Source of the DNA: Armillaria gallica | Lineage: Eukaryota > Basidiomycota > Agaricomycetes > Agaricales > Physalacriaceae | DNA length: 64,000 nucleotides | Assembly (NCBI GenBank): GCA_037576215.1 | Contig: JBANDB010000006.1 | Location: 5,704,001 to 5,768,000 of the forward strand | Direction: 5' to 3' | In this document: piece after piece, positions 24,255 through 35,559 of the stretch | How positions within the stretch are numbered: the first letter of the stretch is position 1 | How the letters are laid out: the number at the start of each line of letters is the position of its first letter | Notes under the pieces: model-generated | Seen by the model: the letters and a program-made list of their open reading frames with translations, nothing else | Databases searched by the model: none | What the model was told of the DNA's origin: nothing | Program-made: the position numbers and the translations under genes

Positions 24255-26003
24255 ATGGCATTACCCACTGCTTTTCCCTCTGACTGGCACCCTTGTAAAG
24301 AATGCGGCTGTGTAAACCACACCATCCCATCCTACAGATTTTCCGTCACCGATGCAGATGGTCCCATCGCTGATCATCCAGATCTTGGGAAGCTCACACG
24401 CTCCAACGATGCACCTACCCCACCCGAAGAGAAAACTCTTCGAGGAATGATATCTGAGTCTGGGAAGCGCATCGATACCATCGATGTCCACGTCTCAGAG
24501 CTGAATGTGATGAAGCAGGAGCTCCTACAGTCCATCACATGTGTGGATAAAGAGCTGGCAGAGCTGGATAAGGAGCGGCAACGCCTCTCTGACAGCATTC
24601 GAGAACGACGGCTTCTTCTCAGCGCTTTACGTCGTATGCCCAAAGAAGTCCTTGCTCACATCTTTCTTCACGCTATTGTATTTCCTTTTCCGCGAGCAAA
24701 GTCCCTGATGACATATGGTCTTTGGTCATCGTTTTCCGCCAGTAGGCATCCACTCTCATCATTTGAACTGGTGTCTCGTAACTGGAAGGACGTTCTTGAC
24801 ACATTCCCCATCCTGTGGTCCTATGTTAATATCCTCATCGAGCGAATGCCTTCCATCGCTTATGCCCATTACATTGGAAACCAGCTGTCCCGCTCTCGAC
24901 AGTGCCCATTGTCGGTCTCGATATGCCACAGTGACAGATACTCAGTCACCAGGCTGGGCGCCTTTCCTGTTGCTATCTTGATCACCCTTTTCTTAATCAG
25001 CCGTAGGGTACAAACCCTCCATCTTTGCCTCCCTGGCAGATACTTTGCCGACATGCAGCAGTTCCATCTGTCTTTCCCCATTCTGCGAGAACTCGTTCTT
25101 TATTCATCATCCGAAACTTCAGAGGTCGCTCACCACCTCCATTTTAATTCCCTACCAAATTTGCGGGTGTTCCATGCCACGGACGTCAGCGATATCGAGA
25201 GGCTATCCCTCCCTTGGCACCAAATTACTCATTTTACAAATACGCATGAGGCGGCAGGACGCGGGCTATCCGCTCCTCGTGCTCTGAGTATCCTAAAAAT
25301 GATGCCCCATGTGTCCGTCTGTTGTCTCTCCCTTGAACTCCAATCTTCGATGACTGAGGTTGAGCAGACAACTCTCAACAAACTACGCTCACTTACACTT
25401 TCATCTGTATCATACCAGAACGATACTCACCCACCAGTCATACACTTCCTACTCGACCGCCTCAGGTTGCCTGCTCTTTTAGATCTTTCAGTATCGTGTT
25501 TAGTTGGGAGCTTTTGGCGAGAGGAGGCCGTAGCCTTTACTTCTATCCGCCAACTCGTCGAACGCTCCCATTGTCCCCTTACATCTCTCTATTTCAGCGA
25601 TGGAGTGATCAGACAAGATGACCTCATTCACATTCTTTCAATCACGCCCACCCTCCAGGATTTACAACTAATGAGTGTGGGCGGAGGGATCACAGACGAA
25701 GTCCCTAATCATCTCGCTCGTAGAGTCAACACTGAATCTGACTCTCAAGTCCCGGCGCTCGTTCCACACCTGCAGACCCTACATCTCAACGGCACTTTTC
25801 GCTCTCAAATGAAAGCCTACGCACAGATGTTCGAATCTCGGTGGACATGTCATCCGCGGCACCTCAAATCAGTGAATATCTGCCGATTTTTGTATAGTTG
25901 GGACTCGGAAGATGAGGTGGCGGAAGCAAGAAACATCCTTCCCAGGCTTGATGCACTACGGTCAGAGGGATTGGATGTGACTATGAGTACGCGTAGAGTA
26001 TGA
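24255..26003 (+). CDS. F-box protein, agaric type
   Basis: A single uninterrupted frame; starting at 24255 it encodes 582 residues (an in-frame ATG at 24111 would add 48). The preferred start gives an N-terminus with CKECGC followed by a predicted coiled coil rich in K/E/L (SELNVMKQELLQSITCVDKE and ELDKERQRLSDSIRERR), then an F-box: LRRMPKEVLAHIFLHAI..SFELVSRNWKDVLDTFPILWSYV. This is the common architecture of expanded agaric F-box families, with the remaining 370 residues forming loose LRRs (LREL..LPNLRV, LRSLTLSSV, LTSLYFSDG, LQDLQL, LQTLHL). A role as an SCF receptor is inferred. It shares no close resemblance with the F-box/LRR gene at 2564 and is single-copy here. It sits between P450-2 and the TatD F relic; the parallel P450-3/TatD E pair lacks it. 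Confidence 0.82.
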   Translation: MALPTAFPSDWHPCKECGCVNHTIPSYRFSVTDADGPIADHPDLGKLTRSNDAPTPPEEKTLRGMISESGKRIDTIDVHVSELNVMKQELLQSITCVDKELAELDKERQRLSDSIRERRLLLSALRRMPKEVLAHIFLHAIVFPFPRAKSLMTYGLWSSFSASRHPLSSFELVSRNWKDVLDTFPILWSYVNILIERMPSIAYAHYIGNQLSRSRQCPLSVSICHSDRYSVTRLGAFPVAILITLFLISRRVQTLHLCLPGRYFADMQQFHLSFPILRELVLYSSSETSEVAHHLHFNSLPNLRVFHATDVSDIERLSLPWHQITHFTNTHEAAGRGLSAPRALSILKMMPHVSVCCLSLELQSSMTEVEQTTLNKLRSLTLSSVSYQNDTHPPVIHFLLDRLRLPALLDLSVSCLVGSFWREEAVAFTSIRQLVERSHCPLTSLYFSDGVIRQDDLIHILSITPTLQDLQLMSVGGGITDEVPNHLARRVNTESDSQVPALVPHLQTLHLNGTFRSQMKAYAQMFESRWTCHPRHLKSVNICRFLYSWDSEDEVAEARNILPRLDALRSEGLDVTMSTRRV

Positions 26004-26009
26004 TCTGTA

Positions 26010-26400
26010 GCGCCTTGCGTGAGCAAAAACCTCGGACAGAGTTGTGTATGGGAGGGAATCACAATGACACAGATACTTGCATCGTGCTTTCATACTAGTA
26101 GGGTGGTTCATGTGGCTATGGGAGTTCCATGCAATGGAGACAGAGGGGAAAAGTATCCAGTGGAATACGGAGGTGAACTGGAATAATGTGAACAGAGTTA
26201 GTGTCCTTCAATATTCCGCAAACTCAATGATGATATGGTCTGGCGAGCTGTGCCATGTTCCTTCTCTGTACATTCCCGCGCATAGAAGGGAATTAGCAAG
26301 TAGAGTCATCGACCATTGGATCGCTGGAAGCTCGTCGTTCCAGCTCATCGTGCGCCTCCTTTTCTCTTGTCTCCTGCGAGTCTACTTTACTAATCTTTTT
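26010..26400. other. 3' flank of F-box gene; nothing recognised
   Basis: No coding or repeat signal was found in this stretch. Confidence 0.4.
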
Positions 26401-26740
26401 CTTCCTTATCCCGTTCTTGTGCCCGGTTCCCGTGCATTGTGTCTCTTGTGCCAGGAACCTCAGGTTCCACAGCTGGAGAAAACGGTTATTGCTCCGTGTG
26501 TAGATGAGAGCCGACAGTTTCGAACGTATGTTTGAATGCCTGCCGGTAAGTTGCTTGAAGCGAGGAGGGAGTAACGTAACATTCGTCATTACATCCGGCT
26601 CGCACCACACATCCACTACCGCCATCCCCCGCGCATACGCCCTTGACAAAGTCCAACCTCGTCTCATACTGTACTTTTGAGCGAACGCAGAGGGAAGATG
26701 CGGATGGCCTCGTTTATCATAGATTGTGAGGTCAACACAT
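26400..26740 (-). pseudogene. TatD relic F
   Basis: On the minus strand VDVWCEPDV (26590-26630) matches VDVWCEPEV of TatD exon 1, and a segment near 26450-26500 matches the start of exon 3. The order is right but the parts are close together and frameshifted. About 320 bp further on (27062-27130) the sequence matches 47335-47405, which lies at a similar distance behind relic E, so E and F descend from one duplicated block. Confidence 0.65.
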
Positions 26741-26749
26741 GCTCAGAGG

Positions 26750-27900
26750 ACATCCAGAGGGCGACCACACTACTGTTGTTCATCTCCATTTCGATGGAGG
26801 TGGACCGTAGATGGGAGAATCGACAGCGGAAGCATGGTCCAGAGATGGGTGCGTCGTCCATTTTTGTACGAGTCCCACCGGCACGATACGAACAGACAAC
26901 ATCGACGAGTGGGAGGTGAACATGGACCGGAGGCGGTGGAGTTGCTGTGTTGTTTGGCTGACTAGGGTATTGGCTGGGGGACTTGCCGGAGGAATCGAAG
27001 TCGAAGATTGAGATCATGATAGGTCCCTGACACCCTTATATGCCTGGCGTTGGATGATACCCTATATCTCAGCGATTACGGTGAAGAGCAGAACGCTCTC
27101 ACAGCAAAGATGACGACGTTCGCGTATTCGGAGAGATGGGTGATTTGGCGGGTGAACGGATGGGGGGTAAAAGGGCGTCCTAAGGTTTGCAGGTTAGAGG
27201 AAGGCCTTCGAGGAAAGTGTTAAGCTTAATAGGCGGGATGAACGTAGGGAGCCAAGGTAATATCCGTCCCTACGACGAGCAGTCGGACTTCACATCAGGT
27301 CGAGAGATGGAGAAGCCGAAAAACCAAGATACACACTACCCTCTTCATATCAAAAAAGACAGCAGCTCCTTCGTCTCTTGGCTGGATAGATAGGCATTCT
27401 CCATCCAAACGTCGGGTATGTGAACGACGGGATGATTGTTGCGATTACAGCATATCCGTCCAATGCACATGCACATAGAAGGTCAAGACACAAGTTGAGC
27501 GAGCTTGATAGTGGTGTCAAAATCCATTCAAATACTCCCACTGCATTTGAGCTCTAAAGTCCAGACTAGCTGTTCAGAGAACATCACCGGCGTCGATGGT
27601 TCGAGCCAGCGAATTGACGAGGCTGGGGATCGCCGACTCGTGAAACGCAAGGTTTGAAGATTACGGGAGAACGTGTCATGTTCGCTAGAGACACGTCCTA
27701 GACACACAAATCCGATTGTGCAAACGAATGATATTTGACTCCGGTAATACACTCTAGCTGTAATGCATGTGATGGCTTATACGACGTTGTCTACTAACAT
27801 AATCTGTAACCTGTGAAAACGGGGTCAGAAGTCAGAAGAAGAGAATGGCGATGGTGATCAATACCATTTCGGAGTTCGAGCCCTCGCTTGCTGAAAAAGC
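26750..27900. other. Duplicated intergenic DNA
   Basis: 27062-27130 resembles 47335-47405. 27580-27780 resembles 36130-36320, the 3' flank of TatD C. No gene could be supported. Confidence 0.5.
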
Positions 27901-30730
27901 GAGCCAACACAGCATCATGAGTGGTCCCGGTCACCAGTCACCAGCTACCCTCACACGGCTCTTGCACCCCATATACCCTCTTGGCACCCTCCCTTGCAAC
28001 ATCCAACACCCTCTCCGTGTCCCACCCTTCGCCCATAATACCCGCGACGAACTCGGCTGTCCACGGGGTCATCAACGAGTGCGAAAACGGAAGCCTTGAC
28101 TGCTTTGGCTCCAACGCGTCATACACGTTCGCCGGGACCATGTACGGCGCGTTGGTCTCTAGTAGAATTCGCTTGTTATCCTTGGCCGATATTTGCTTGA
28201 GGAGCTCGGCGGTGTTGAGGTTAGACGGGTAGCAGACGACGCCGTCACGCCGATGTGGAGATTGGGGAAGTAGTCAAGGAGGCGGAGGCCAAAGGCGGCG
28301 GTGTCGGTGAAGCAGTGAATGTGGACCTGTCGTCGTGCATATAGTCAGCCCTGTTGATATCGACAGAGAGAAAGAAGTACTCGATGGTCCTTGGGCACGA
28401 TTTCCTTCATGATTCTCTCCGTGTGTTCCTCTGCTTCTCGGGTATGCATGGTAATCGGGATACCACGATCCACGGCTATCCGTAGCTGCTGGGCGAATAC
28501 TCGTTGCTGGACATCTGGCGGCGAGAGCGTGTAGTGATAATCCAATCCGATTTCACCAAGACCGACACAGGAACGATGCGACAGCGCAGTGAGAATCTCA
28601 GATTCGACGGCAGGGGTGTACGATTTTGCTTCGTGTCTGGATGGAAGTTGTCGAGAGGCGACAGCTTCAAAGTCGCAGGACGTACGGGTGAACGCCTGGA
28701 GGATCTAATCAGAAATGGAGTTGGAAGTAGTAGAAGTACGCACCGATGACAAATCGATACTGAATACCCTCCCGTTTCCCATCTGCCAACTCCTTCCACG
28801 TTCCCTGCATGAACACCTCCGGCTCGCACCACACATTGACTATCGTCTCCACCTCCTTGCCCGCATACACGCCCTCGACGAAATCAAACGCGGTCTCATA
28901 CTGCCCTTCACGGTACTTTGAGCGATACAAAGCAAACGTCGAGAGAAGATGCGTATGGGTGTCATTTATCGTGGACTTGGAGGTGGACGTGTACTGGGGA
29001 AAGGCGGAGGACATCAGGTCGTGAGGAGGGCGAGAGCTCTTTTTCTTGTTGTTCTTTCCCATGGCGATGGAGGTGGTTGTGAAGGGTCGTAGGTGGGAGA
29101 CGCGAGGGCGGGAAGCAAGTCGTAGCATGGACCGGAAATGGAAGTTCGGACCGAACGGATCCGGAGTGCCGAACCACCATCGTCCCCTCCAGCAGTGTCA
29201 AAAGTCTCACCCGTCGCAACGCATCTGTTAACGAACCTGCAGCAAAAAATTGGCACCGAGAGGGCGAGGAGAAGTAGTTGGTGGAAGTGTTTTAGGTGCG
29301 TCAGATTTGACGCTCGTTGTGGTCCATAATCTCATTCAGGCTTGTCAGGTTCCTCGCGCGTCGATTGATGACCACGGCAATTGCATACTCGTTGGCCGCC
29401 TCCAAGTTCCATGTCTGAGCGCGTCGACAACAAATCGTTTGCTATGGCCCTCCGGAAGTAGAGTATGTGTTCATCTACCCTTTCATCCCTGCTTGGCGTT
29501 CTCATGCTACGACAGAAATGCTGCTGTGACAACATCAGCCCTATATTCAGTGTATCCTTTCCATCTTGGCCTGTAGTTGACGCAGCTAAGCTCGTCTCCT
29601 ACTGTCCCACTCATGAATCTATCAACTTGCTCCGCTCGTAACTGCGCCCAGTTGCGGCCACCCTTCCTTAAAATCATGATGTGAATACGAGTTTTTTTCA
29701 TGTTTCCCGAGCCGCAAAGGCAGACGGAGGAGGAAGCGACTTTCCTTCCTGTCGGTACGTTTGACCTGAATGTTCTGCGACCATTGAAACAGTGTTGCAC
29801 TCTATGCAAGCACTTCCCCTTCTATCTCGTCGATATCCCACTGAGGACCATTGGAACAGATGTATGCTTATGGTACCCGCGGTCGCAAATTCGACAAAGA
29901 AAAGACGCGTCACTTTCTATGGCCATCCTTCTTCACTCTTTGAGAGCACTTCAAGCACCCTCGCATAAAGCTCTCGTGGCGCACCAGGGCCAACAGGAAA
30001 TACGTCTGTCCTGGCCCGTATTTGAAACAGCCGGATCATCAGACGGCCACCAATAGCACGTCGTCCTCCTTTCCACCCGCTCCGCCAGCCACCTTCCCTG
30101 GTTTCCCACATCAACCAGAACTGCAGTCCGGAGCTCGGGTGGAGGGAAAAGGCGGATTTTCACGGAGACCGGTTTATTTTTTTGATACCAACCAATACCG
30201 ACTGGCATGTCTCGCAACGATGGGCTGAGATCTCGAGACGGACACTCCATGTAAGGCTTTCCATTTTACTTTTCGTTAATTTCCCGCTGAGGACCGCTCG
30301 TGCAGGCGTATCTTTGTGGTAAATCACTATCTCTGGTCATTCTTTGTCGCCCGTCACTACCAGCCTGACGATCAAATAACGTTTATGACTACTTGCCGGA
30401 GACGTTCTCTGAGTGTTTGTGTGGCGCGGTACTTACTTGAGAATTGTCGTTCACGTTCAGAAGTCGAGCGATCCCTGAGGTTATGCATCAAGTTCACCAC
30501 TCTCGTCTTTCCTTCCTGCAAGGCCTGCTTCAATAGCAACAATCAATGTATTATCTCCATCGACGATAGTGTACACAGCACCTACTATAACACTACCTCT
30601 CGCACTTGCTGCACTTTACACCAGTTCAACATTCCATGCCTTCGTACACCTGTATCCGACTTCGTTCATCAGGAGCTATGGCCCGGACATTTGACTGATA
30701 GGAAGGCACGAAGGACCGTCTACAATTGAT
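27560..30730 (-). repeat. Direct duplication of TatD block (B copy)
   Basis: TatD B and about 1.6 kb upstream match 36130-39600 in the same orientation. Matching anchors outside the gene are 29630-29760 with 38005-38145 and 30600-30715 with 39445-39560. Divergence in the flanks is higher than in the gene. Confidence 0.8.
27938..29128 (-). pseudogene. TatD copy B, frameshifted
   Basis: Exon order and splice sites equal those of TatD A, including the 10-nt microexon. HxH (DTHTH), VHTRE-like MHTREAEEHTE and DAPYMVP remain. Two defects are seen in the last exon: one base is missing near 28241-28247 (between HIG and VVCY in the A copy), shifting the frame, and the stop codon TAA of A is CAA here, giving a short extension. 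If the missing base is a sequencing error the protein would be nearly normal. Start and N-terminal presequence match copies A and C. Confidence 0.78.
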
Positions 30731-30960
30731 GAAAAGGTTCTCTCGCACGTCATCACGTCCATTCCTATATAATGCGCCAAATAGTGATGGCGAGCGTCAG
30801 AGAATGATGTTGAAACAGAAGCCTCGCGTAAAATTTTCCTAATAACGGAGATGATTAGCAACGACGCGTCTGCCATATGCGATCGGCCTGTTTTGTTAAT
30901 TTAAACCGCCGCATTGGATTTGTAGAGCTAAGAGTCACTTATGTATTCAGGAAGTTTCGT
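29260..30960. other. Duplicated flank, no gene supported
   Basis: The sequence is the B member of the B-C direct duplication. Frames of 100-140 codons occur on both strands but are not conserved in the C copy, which argues against coding. Confidence 0.5.
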
Positions 30961-30969
30961 AGTTTGTAT

Positions 30970-32276
30970 CTAAGTGGATTGTAAAGTGTGTATGAGAAGC
31001 GGCTCGCTCATCGAAAACTGCCTCGGCATGAGCGTAACCATTCTGTTTTGTTGAACCGCTTTGCCGTTGGTTCCAAAGTACCGCTCACTTTCAAAACTCC
31101 AGCAGTTGTTAGCACGAACCCAATTTGCGACGCCATGCAGGTAGAGAGACACAATGGCATCAGTCTCTGGTCCCCAAGATGGTATCTCCGTCCACAACGT
31201 CAAGAACCTGTTCCTGGTCAACCGATGGCGGTCTTCTACCCACGAGATTGCGGTGTGGAGATCGCACGTTAGCTCGTGCATGACGGAAGTAAGAATGTTA
31301 AAGGGATGCTCTTCCAATGCCTGCTCCTTGTTATATGAAGAAACGTCCTATGAAGCATAAATATGTTGCAGCTAGACCAGTACAGACTAGAACGCCTTAC
31401 ATTATCCATGATTATCATATCGCAACTCAGGCGTCTCAAAGAGACGACAGTTGGGTGTTCGAACACCTCGTCAGGTAAGTCATAGCAGAGTTCTAGCATT
31501 GAATGTAGGACATAGACCGCGGCATTCAGGCGCCGAGTATCAAAGTAATCTTCGATGTTTTGGATATAATGCCGTTGTCGATTCTCTGCTTCTTGAACCA
31601 CGGCATCTGTATACTCCTTGAAGCTTTCCAAGAAGTGCTTCTGAGCGCTATTGCTGGCCGACTTAACACCAAGAACCCAAAATCTGTAGTCGATAGTCAG
31701 ATTCAAGTTGGCAAGATAATAGAGCGAATCGTACTCCTGTGCAATGACCCCAAGAACCACCTCGCCACTGGGACGTGGCTTGAAAGGGTTCCTGATGGCA
31801 TCCATAAGAATATCTGCGTATCGACGCGTAACTTCAGGGGAGGCATAGTCGGTATACTCGTCGAAAACAAAAAATATGTTCATCAAGTCGCATCCGGTGC
31901 GAAGGTGTTCTAGGAGGAGATTGTTACAAGCAAATGGGCTAAGGATCAGACTCTATACCTTTCGTTGCCTTCGGGTATCCTAGCGAAGCCGCTAAACCTT
32001 TGGGTTGACATTGATGACTACCATACACTGTGACTTTAGAGGAAATATCATACTGAAATTGCAGCGATCAAATGCTCTGGAAACACGCGTCAGTAGAGAG
32101 AATCAAAGGCAGCTGTGCGCATACCGTTGAGATTCTGGCCCAAACGCTTTGAATGACTGAAACCAAGCTTCCGACTCAGCTTTAACTTCCTCATAATGGG
32201 GATTGATTCTTCGAGGCCAAGGCCAGTATGTGAGAGTGTTCGCAATGCGGAACATCACGTCGGGCCGAGTGCTCAT
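30970..32276 (-). CDS. Sesquiterpene synthase (class I terpene cyclase), intact
   Basis: Six exons: 32276-32125, 32076-32054, 31997-31959, 31909-31735, 31683-31401 and 31347-30970, with introns of 48-56 nt. The sum is exactly 350 codons (349 residues), the normal length of agaric sesquiterpene synthases. N-terminus: RIANTLTYWPWPRRINPHYEEVKAES is split between exon 1 positions 10-35; metal motif 1 is DEYTD (88-92); the NSE/DTE motif is created across the fifth splice junction as N224-D-V-S-S228-Y-N-K-E232; a C-terminal ERYFGT gives the RY pair. These bind the Mg2+ cluster and diphosphate. The family converts farnesyl diphosphate to sesquiterpenes in the cytosol; the product cannot be told from sequence. 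A TATAAAA box lies about 42 bp upstream of the ATG. The nearest intact P450 is about 7 kb away. Confidence 0.93.
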
Positions 32277-32317
32277 GCTGCGAAGAAATGGCGAATGTAC
32301 TGCAGGATGGTCTGAAC

Positions 32318-32324
32318 TTTTATA
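32318..32324 (-). promoter_or_regulatory. TATA box of the sesquiterpene synthase
   Basis: TATAAAA on the minus strand, 42-48 bp before the proposed ATG. The short spacing suggests a very short 5' UTR and supports the chosen start. Confidence 0.5.
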
Positions 32325-32329
32325 CATTT

Positions 32330-33130
32330 ACAATTGCCGGATGGCTGTGAGGCCATTTACCTGACCGAACAAGTTGCCGTATCTACGTCAAGATCCAAAA
32401 ATTTTGGCAGCATTATTTGCCAATTGTGAGCATCTGAATTTCGGGAGAAAATGCGGCTTATTCCTCAAGTGCAAATATATGCCATACAGATGCTTCGTGC
32501 CAAGGAGATACAATGAACGGGAGCGCAGCCATGCGAAGACGCTTAATTGGAGTAATTGATTCTCTCTGCGAATTGAATCAAACTGATTGGTCAATGAAGA
32601 GTACAGATCATCGAGACGAACTCACCTCTCCTTCTAGGCTCCTACACAACTCTCTTGAAAGAACGTAGTAACGTCTCTGTTCAGCTAACACTCTCACGCC
32701 CCCCGCAGTGGAGAAGAAAGAAGCCACCACAAATCTAGCTAAATGCACCTGTAATGTGACGGTTCTATCAGGTAACATACCGTCGCCACCGAAGTGTAAA
32801 CGTGAGCATACACGATCATGGTAAATCATGAATAACAGCTTAGTCCTGTCGGACGGGGCAAAGATAGTACCCTTTAATTATCCCTCTATCCGAGATAAAG
32901 CTCAGGTGGATTTTTTACCGCAGGAGCTACCTAAATGGATGAAGAAAATGTTAGGAAACCTGTTATCGCGCTTCTCTTCTGAGAAAAGTCGGCCTACCCC
33001 ACGGTACTGTTTCAAGGTCTTTGGTAGCTGCTTCTGGTCGAGGTGACAGCCCGGTGATAACTAGCTGACAGTCAATATGCAGATAACGTACTTTAGTAGG
33101 TCAGACCCGGTACGCATCTTCGTTCCGATT
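32330..33130. other. Upstream of the terpene synthase; nothing recognised
   Basis: Short frames on both strands without family resemblance. This region would hold the distal promoter of the synthase. Confidence 0.4.
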
Positions 33131-33507
33131 CACTGCTGAGGCCGATACATTTTCCGATTGGAAAAACGAGGCCTCAAAATGTTGCGACATTCCATTTGAT
33201 CTTCTAATGGTAAAAACGAGATCAGCAAAACAGGTTGAAAGGTGGGATCATTTCCGTACTCTTTTAAGCTAAGGAAAAGAGCTCGAAGAATGGGATAGAC
33301 AGTGTGTTTCCCGCGGTCAGAACAAAGGAAACCTCTTTTCATTCGTAGAAAAGCAGCTATCTTTGGCAGGCAAAAGTAGCCCTAAATAGGACAAGTTTTT
33401 CATCGTGTTTTGCGTATCCCATTTTTGCAGCATACAAAGGTAACGAAAAGTCACGGCATTTTTAGAATACCTTTTTCCGTCCTAAAAAGGAACCGGGCCC
33501 AGCAGTG
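33131..33507. mobile_element. CACTG-ended non-autonomous element (type 2)
   Basis: The 377-bp segment starts CACTGCTGAGGCC and ends with the complement of CACTGCTGGGCCC. ATT is present directly on both sides (33128-33130 and 33508-33510), a perfect 3-bp target duplication. CACTR ends with 3-bp duplications are typical of the CACTA (CMC/EnSpm) superfamily; no transposase is encoded. A diverged relative is at 55949. Confidence 0.78.
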
Positions 33508-33510
33508 ATT

Positions 33511-34438
33511 GTCCTCAACGATCTCTTCAACAGGCAAGGTCCCCGTTCCCGATGCGGTATGTCAACTTGAAGCCTTACGCTTCAAGTTCAGAGTTCACGA
33601 GTAGTTACTAAGGGTCCAGGACTGAGGCGCTGAGGCTTGACTGGTTTGTCCGGGGGGCAGAAGAAGCGTTTACATTCAATTGTCAAATTCGTATGGCAGC
33701 TGGTGCGGCCAGAATTTTGGTAGCTTGGTCTGTCAACCTGGCAGAATCGACCTCGGCCGGCGCAGCAATGGCTCAGCAGACGCGAATTGGTGAAAGTGCG
33801 GCAGCGTTGCTCAAGCTAGCTAGCGGAGATTTCATAGCTGAAGATGATGTCCTTGATCAGAATGCAGCACCCCATTTGTCGGCGATAATTTCGAAGGCTG
33901 CGATGGCTTCACACTCGGTAACAACAGATCGAACAGCGCGTGCATCAACGACACTTCGGAACATTGTCTGTGCTCGTTCAATGAGGGCTTGCTGAAGCTT
34001 AGTAATATCAAAAGCCATGGGGTACGAGTTACAGATTCAGAAGTAGATGTCCGAGTCGCTGAGGGAAAGGAAGAAATCAACACGTAGCAGCGTAGATGAT
34101 CATGTTCGTACATTTCGACCCTTGTCTCGAGTACTGTTCATTGATGAGAAGTAACACTTAAGATTATCATCTGCCTACCAGGAATCATTTGGACTTTCGA
34201 CGCGGAGGGATTCGGTGTAAACATTGACTTGGACAAGCCTCGAATTCACCGACTCGTAGATCTCGCGGAAACAAGAGATAACTCTCACAGATCGTGGAAT
34301 AGTCCGTTAAAGAGGGTCCTATGAGGCTTCGTGATAACAGTGCACGATGCTGGACATTTCGGAAAGGATTCGGACACGGGCAGCAAGTGACAGGTGATCC
34401 CCGTATGCAATCTTACGCACATGTAAGACTGTGAATAC
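33511..34438. other. No supported gene
   Basis: A plus-strand alanine-rich frame (33693-33995) and a minus-strand frame (34018-33857, 53 codons) overlap each other. Neither resembles a known family nor has clear splice partners. Confidence 0.4.
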
Positions 34439-34563
34439 CAGTGTTGTGCGGGTCGCGCGACCGTCACCGAAGTCACGACGGTCACAGAGCCCTGGCCGTC
34501 GCTGTCATAAAATGACCATGCTCGCCTTTACAGAGACCGGATTCGACCAATGATGGGAACAAA

Positions 34564-34583
34564 GATAGATAGATAGATAGATA
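34564..34583 (+). repeat. (GATA)5 microsatellite
   Basis: Five tandem GATA units, seen directly. Confidence 0.9.
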
Positions 34584-34734
34584 ATCGGACGAGGTCCCAA
34601 AAAGGAACGCTGGGGTTCTGTGCCGCCACTAATCGTGTCACAGACTACAACAGGAGTCCATGCCGCTATGATACCCTCAGTTGCCAGCCAAGGACATCTC
34701 ACGGATTTAAAGTGTCATAGGGACAAGTGAAAAA

Positions 34735-35070
34735 CACCAAAAAACATAAAGAACCAGAACTGACGGAGTGACAAGGTCCCACCGCATACTCCCAACAATG
34801 CCAACAACGAAACACACCGTGACAGGGTCGTTATACAACGCCCCGCCAACGAAAATGACAGGACAGAGAAATGGATCCACGAACACGGAACATGGACATA
34901 GAACACCAATAACACGGACAACGAACACGACGAAACACGGAACAAGGCAACACACAAAGGAAACACAGAAAACGCGACACATTGGTAGCACACAGATGTA
35001 ACACACAGAGGTAACACACAGAGGGAACACAGAGGGAAATACGACAGCGGGAACACAGAGAAGCATGCAT
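34735..35070 (+). repeat. T-poor strand-skewed simple-sequence region
   Basis: The plus strand consists mostly of A, C and G with very few T, and contains imperfect repeats built on AACACACAGAGG (clearest at 34985-35060). The minus strand therefore gives artificial valine/cysteine/phenylalanine-rich frames that look like membrane proteins but are not genes. Confidence 0.7.
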
Positions 35071-35559
35071 AAGCGACGCAACCCCTGTTTCCTGCATCAG
35101 ACAATATGGACACCATCTGTCGAAATAAATACGTCTAGAGAAACCCGCGACACCGCGGGATATGCTCAGAGGCTATTCGAGAGAGGGTGGCCAAGATATC
35201 CCAAGGGGGACGCTCAACATCCTGACCACTATTTTCCACTGGCATCATCCATCGAAAAAGGCGCTCCCTGAGCAACCTGAGACCCTGCGCAACACACTCA
35301 AGAGGCATTCGGATGGGGAGGAGCAATATTCGGCAATCACGAGTATCGATGATGGTGGACAAAGCAGGTCATGTCGATGACCCGACAAATAAGTCTATGA
35401 CTACGTGCCTCACAGCCACGGAGTCAAGGTCAAGGTCATTTGCGCGACCGGCGACGGTCGCCCCAAAGTTCCGTGACCCCCGACCTTGACCTCGGCTCAA
35501 GGTCGGGTGACCGTACAACACTGCGTTGGATGGTAAGATCCATCGACAAGGTTATCCCC

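Larger units (their letters stand above)
34439..35523. mobile_element. Possible hAT-like non-autonomous element
   Basis: CAGTGTTGTGCGG at the left end and the complement of CAGTGTTGTACGG at the right end form a 13-bp inverted repeat with one mismatch. Subterminal GGTCAAGGTC/GACCTTGACC motifs repeat in both directions near the right end (35420-35510). Ends starting CAGTG suit hAT elements, but I see no 8-bp target duplication (GTGAATAC left, CGTTGGAT right). It could be two separate ends. No transposase is present. Confidence 0.4.

Noticed and set aside
31560..31913. Plus-strand frame over the terpene synthase
   Set aside because: Antisense shadow; the minus strand has all motifs and a consistent six-exon model.
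33857..34018. Minus-strand 53-residue frame starting MAFDITKLQQALIERA
   Set aside because: Plausible composition but short, no family, no matching second exon and an equally long antisense frame.
34707..35116. Minus-strand frames rich in V, C, L and F that resemble a membrane protein
   Set aside because: Three overlapping frames all look alike because the plus strand is nearly free of T; there is no start context, homology or splice support.
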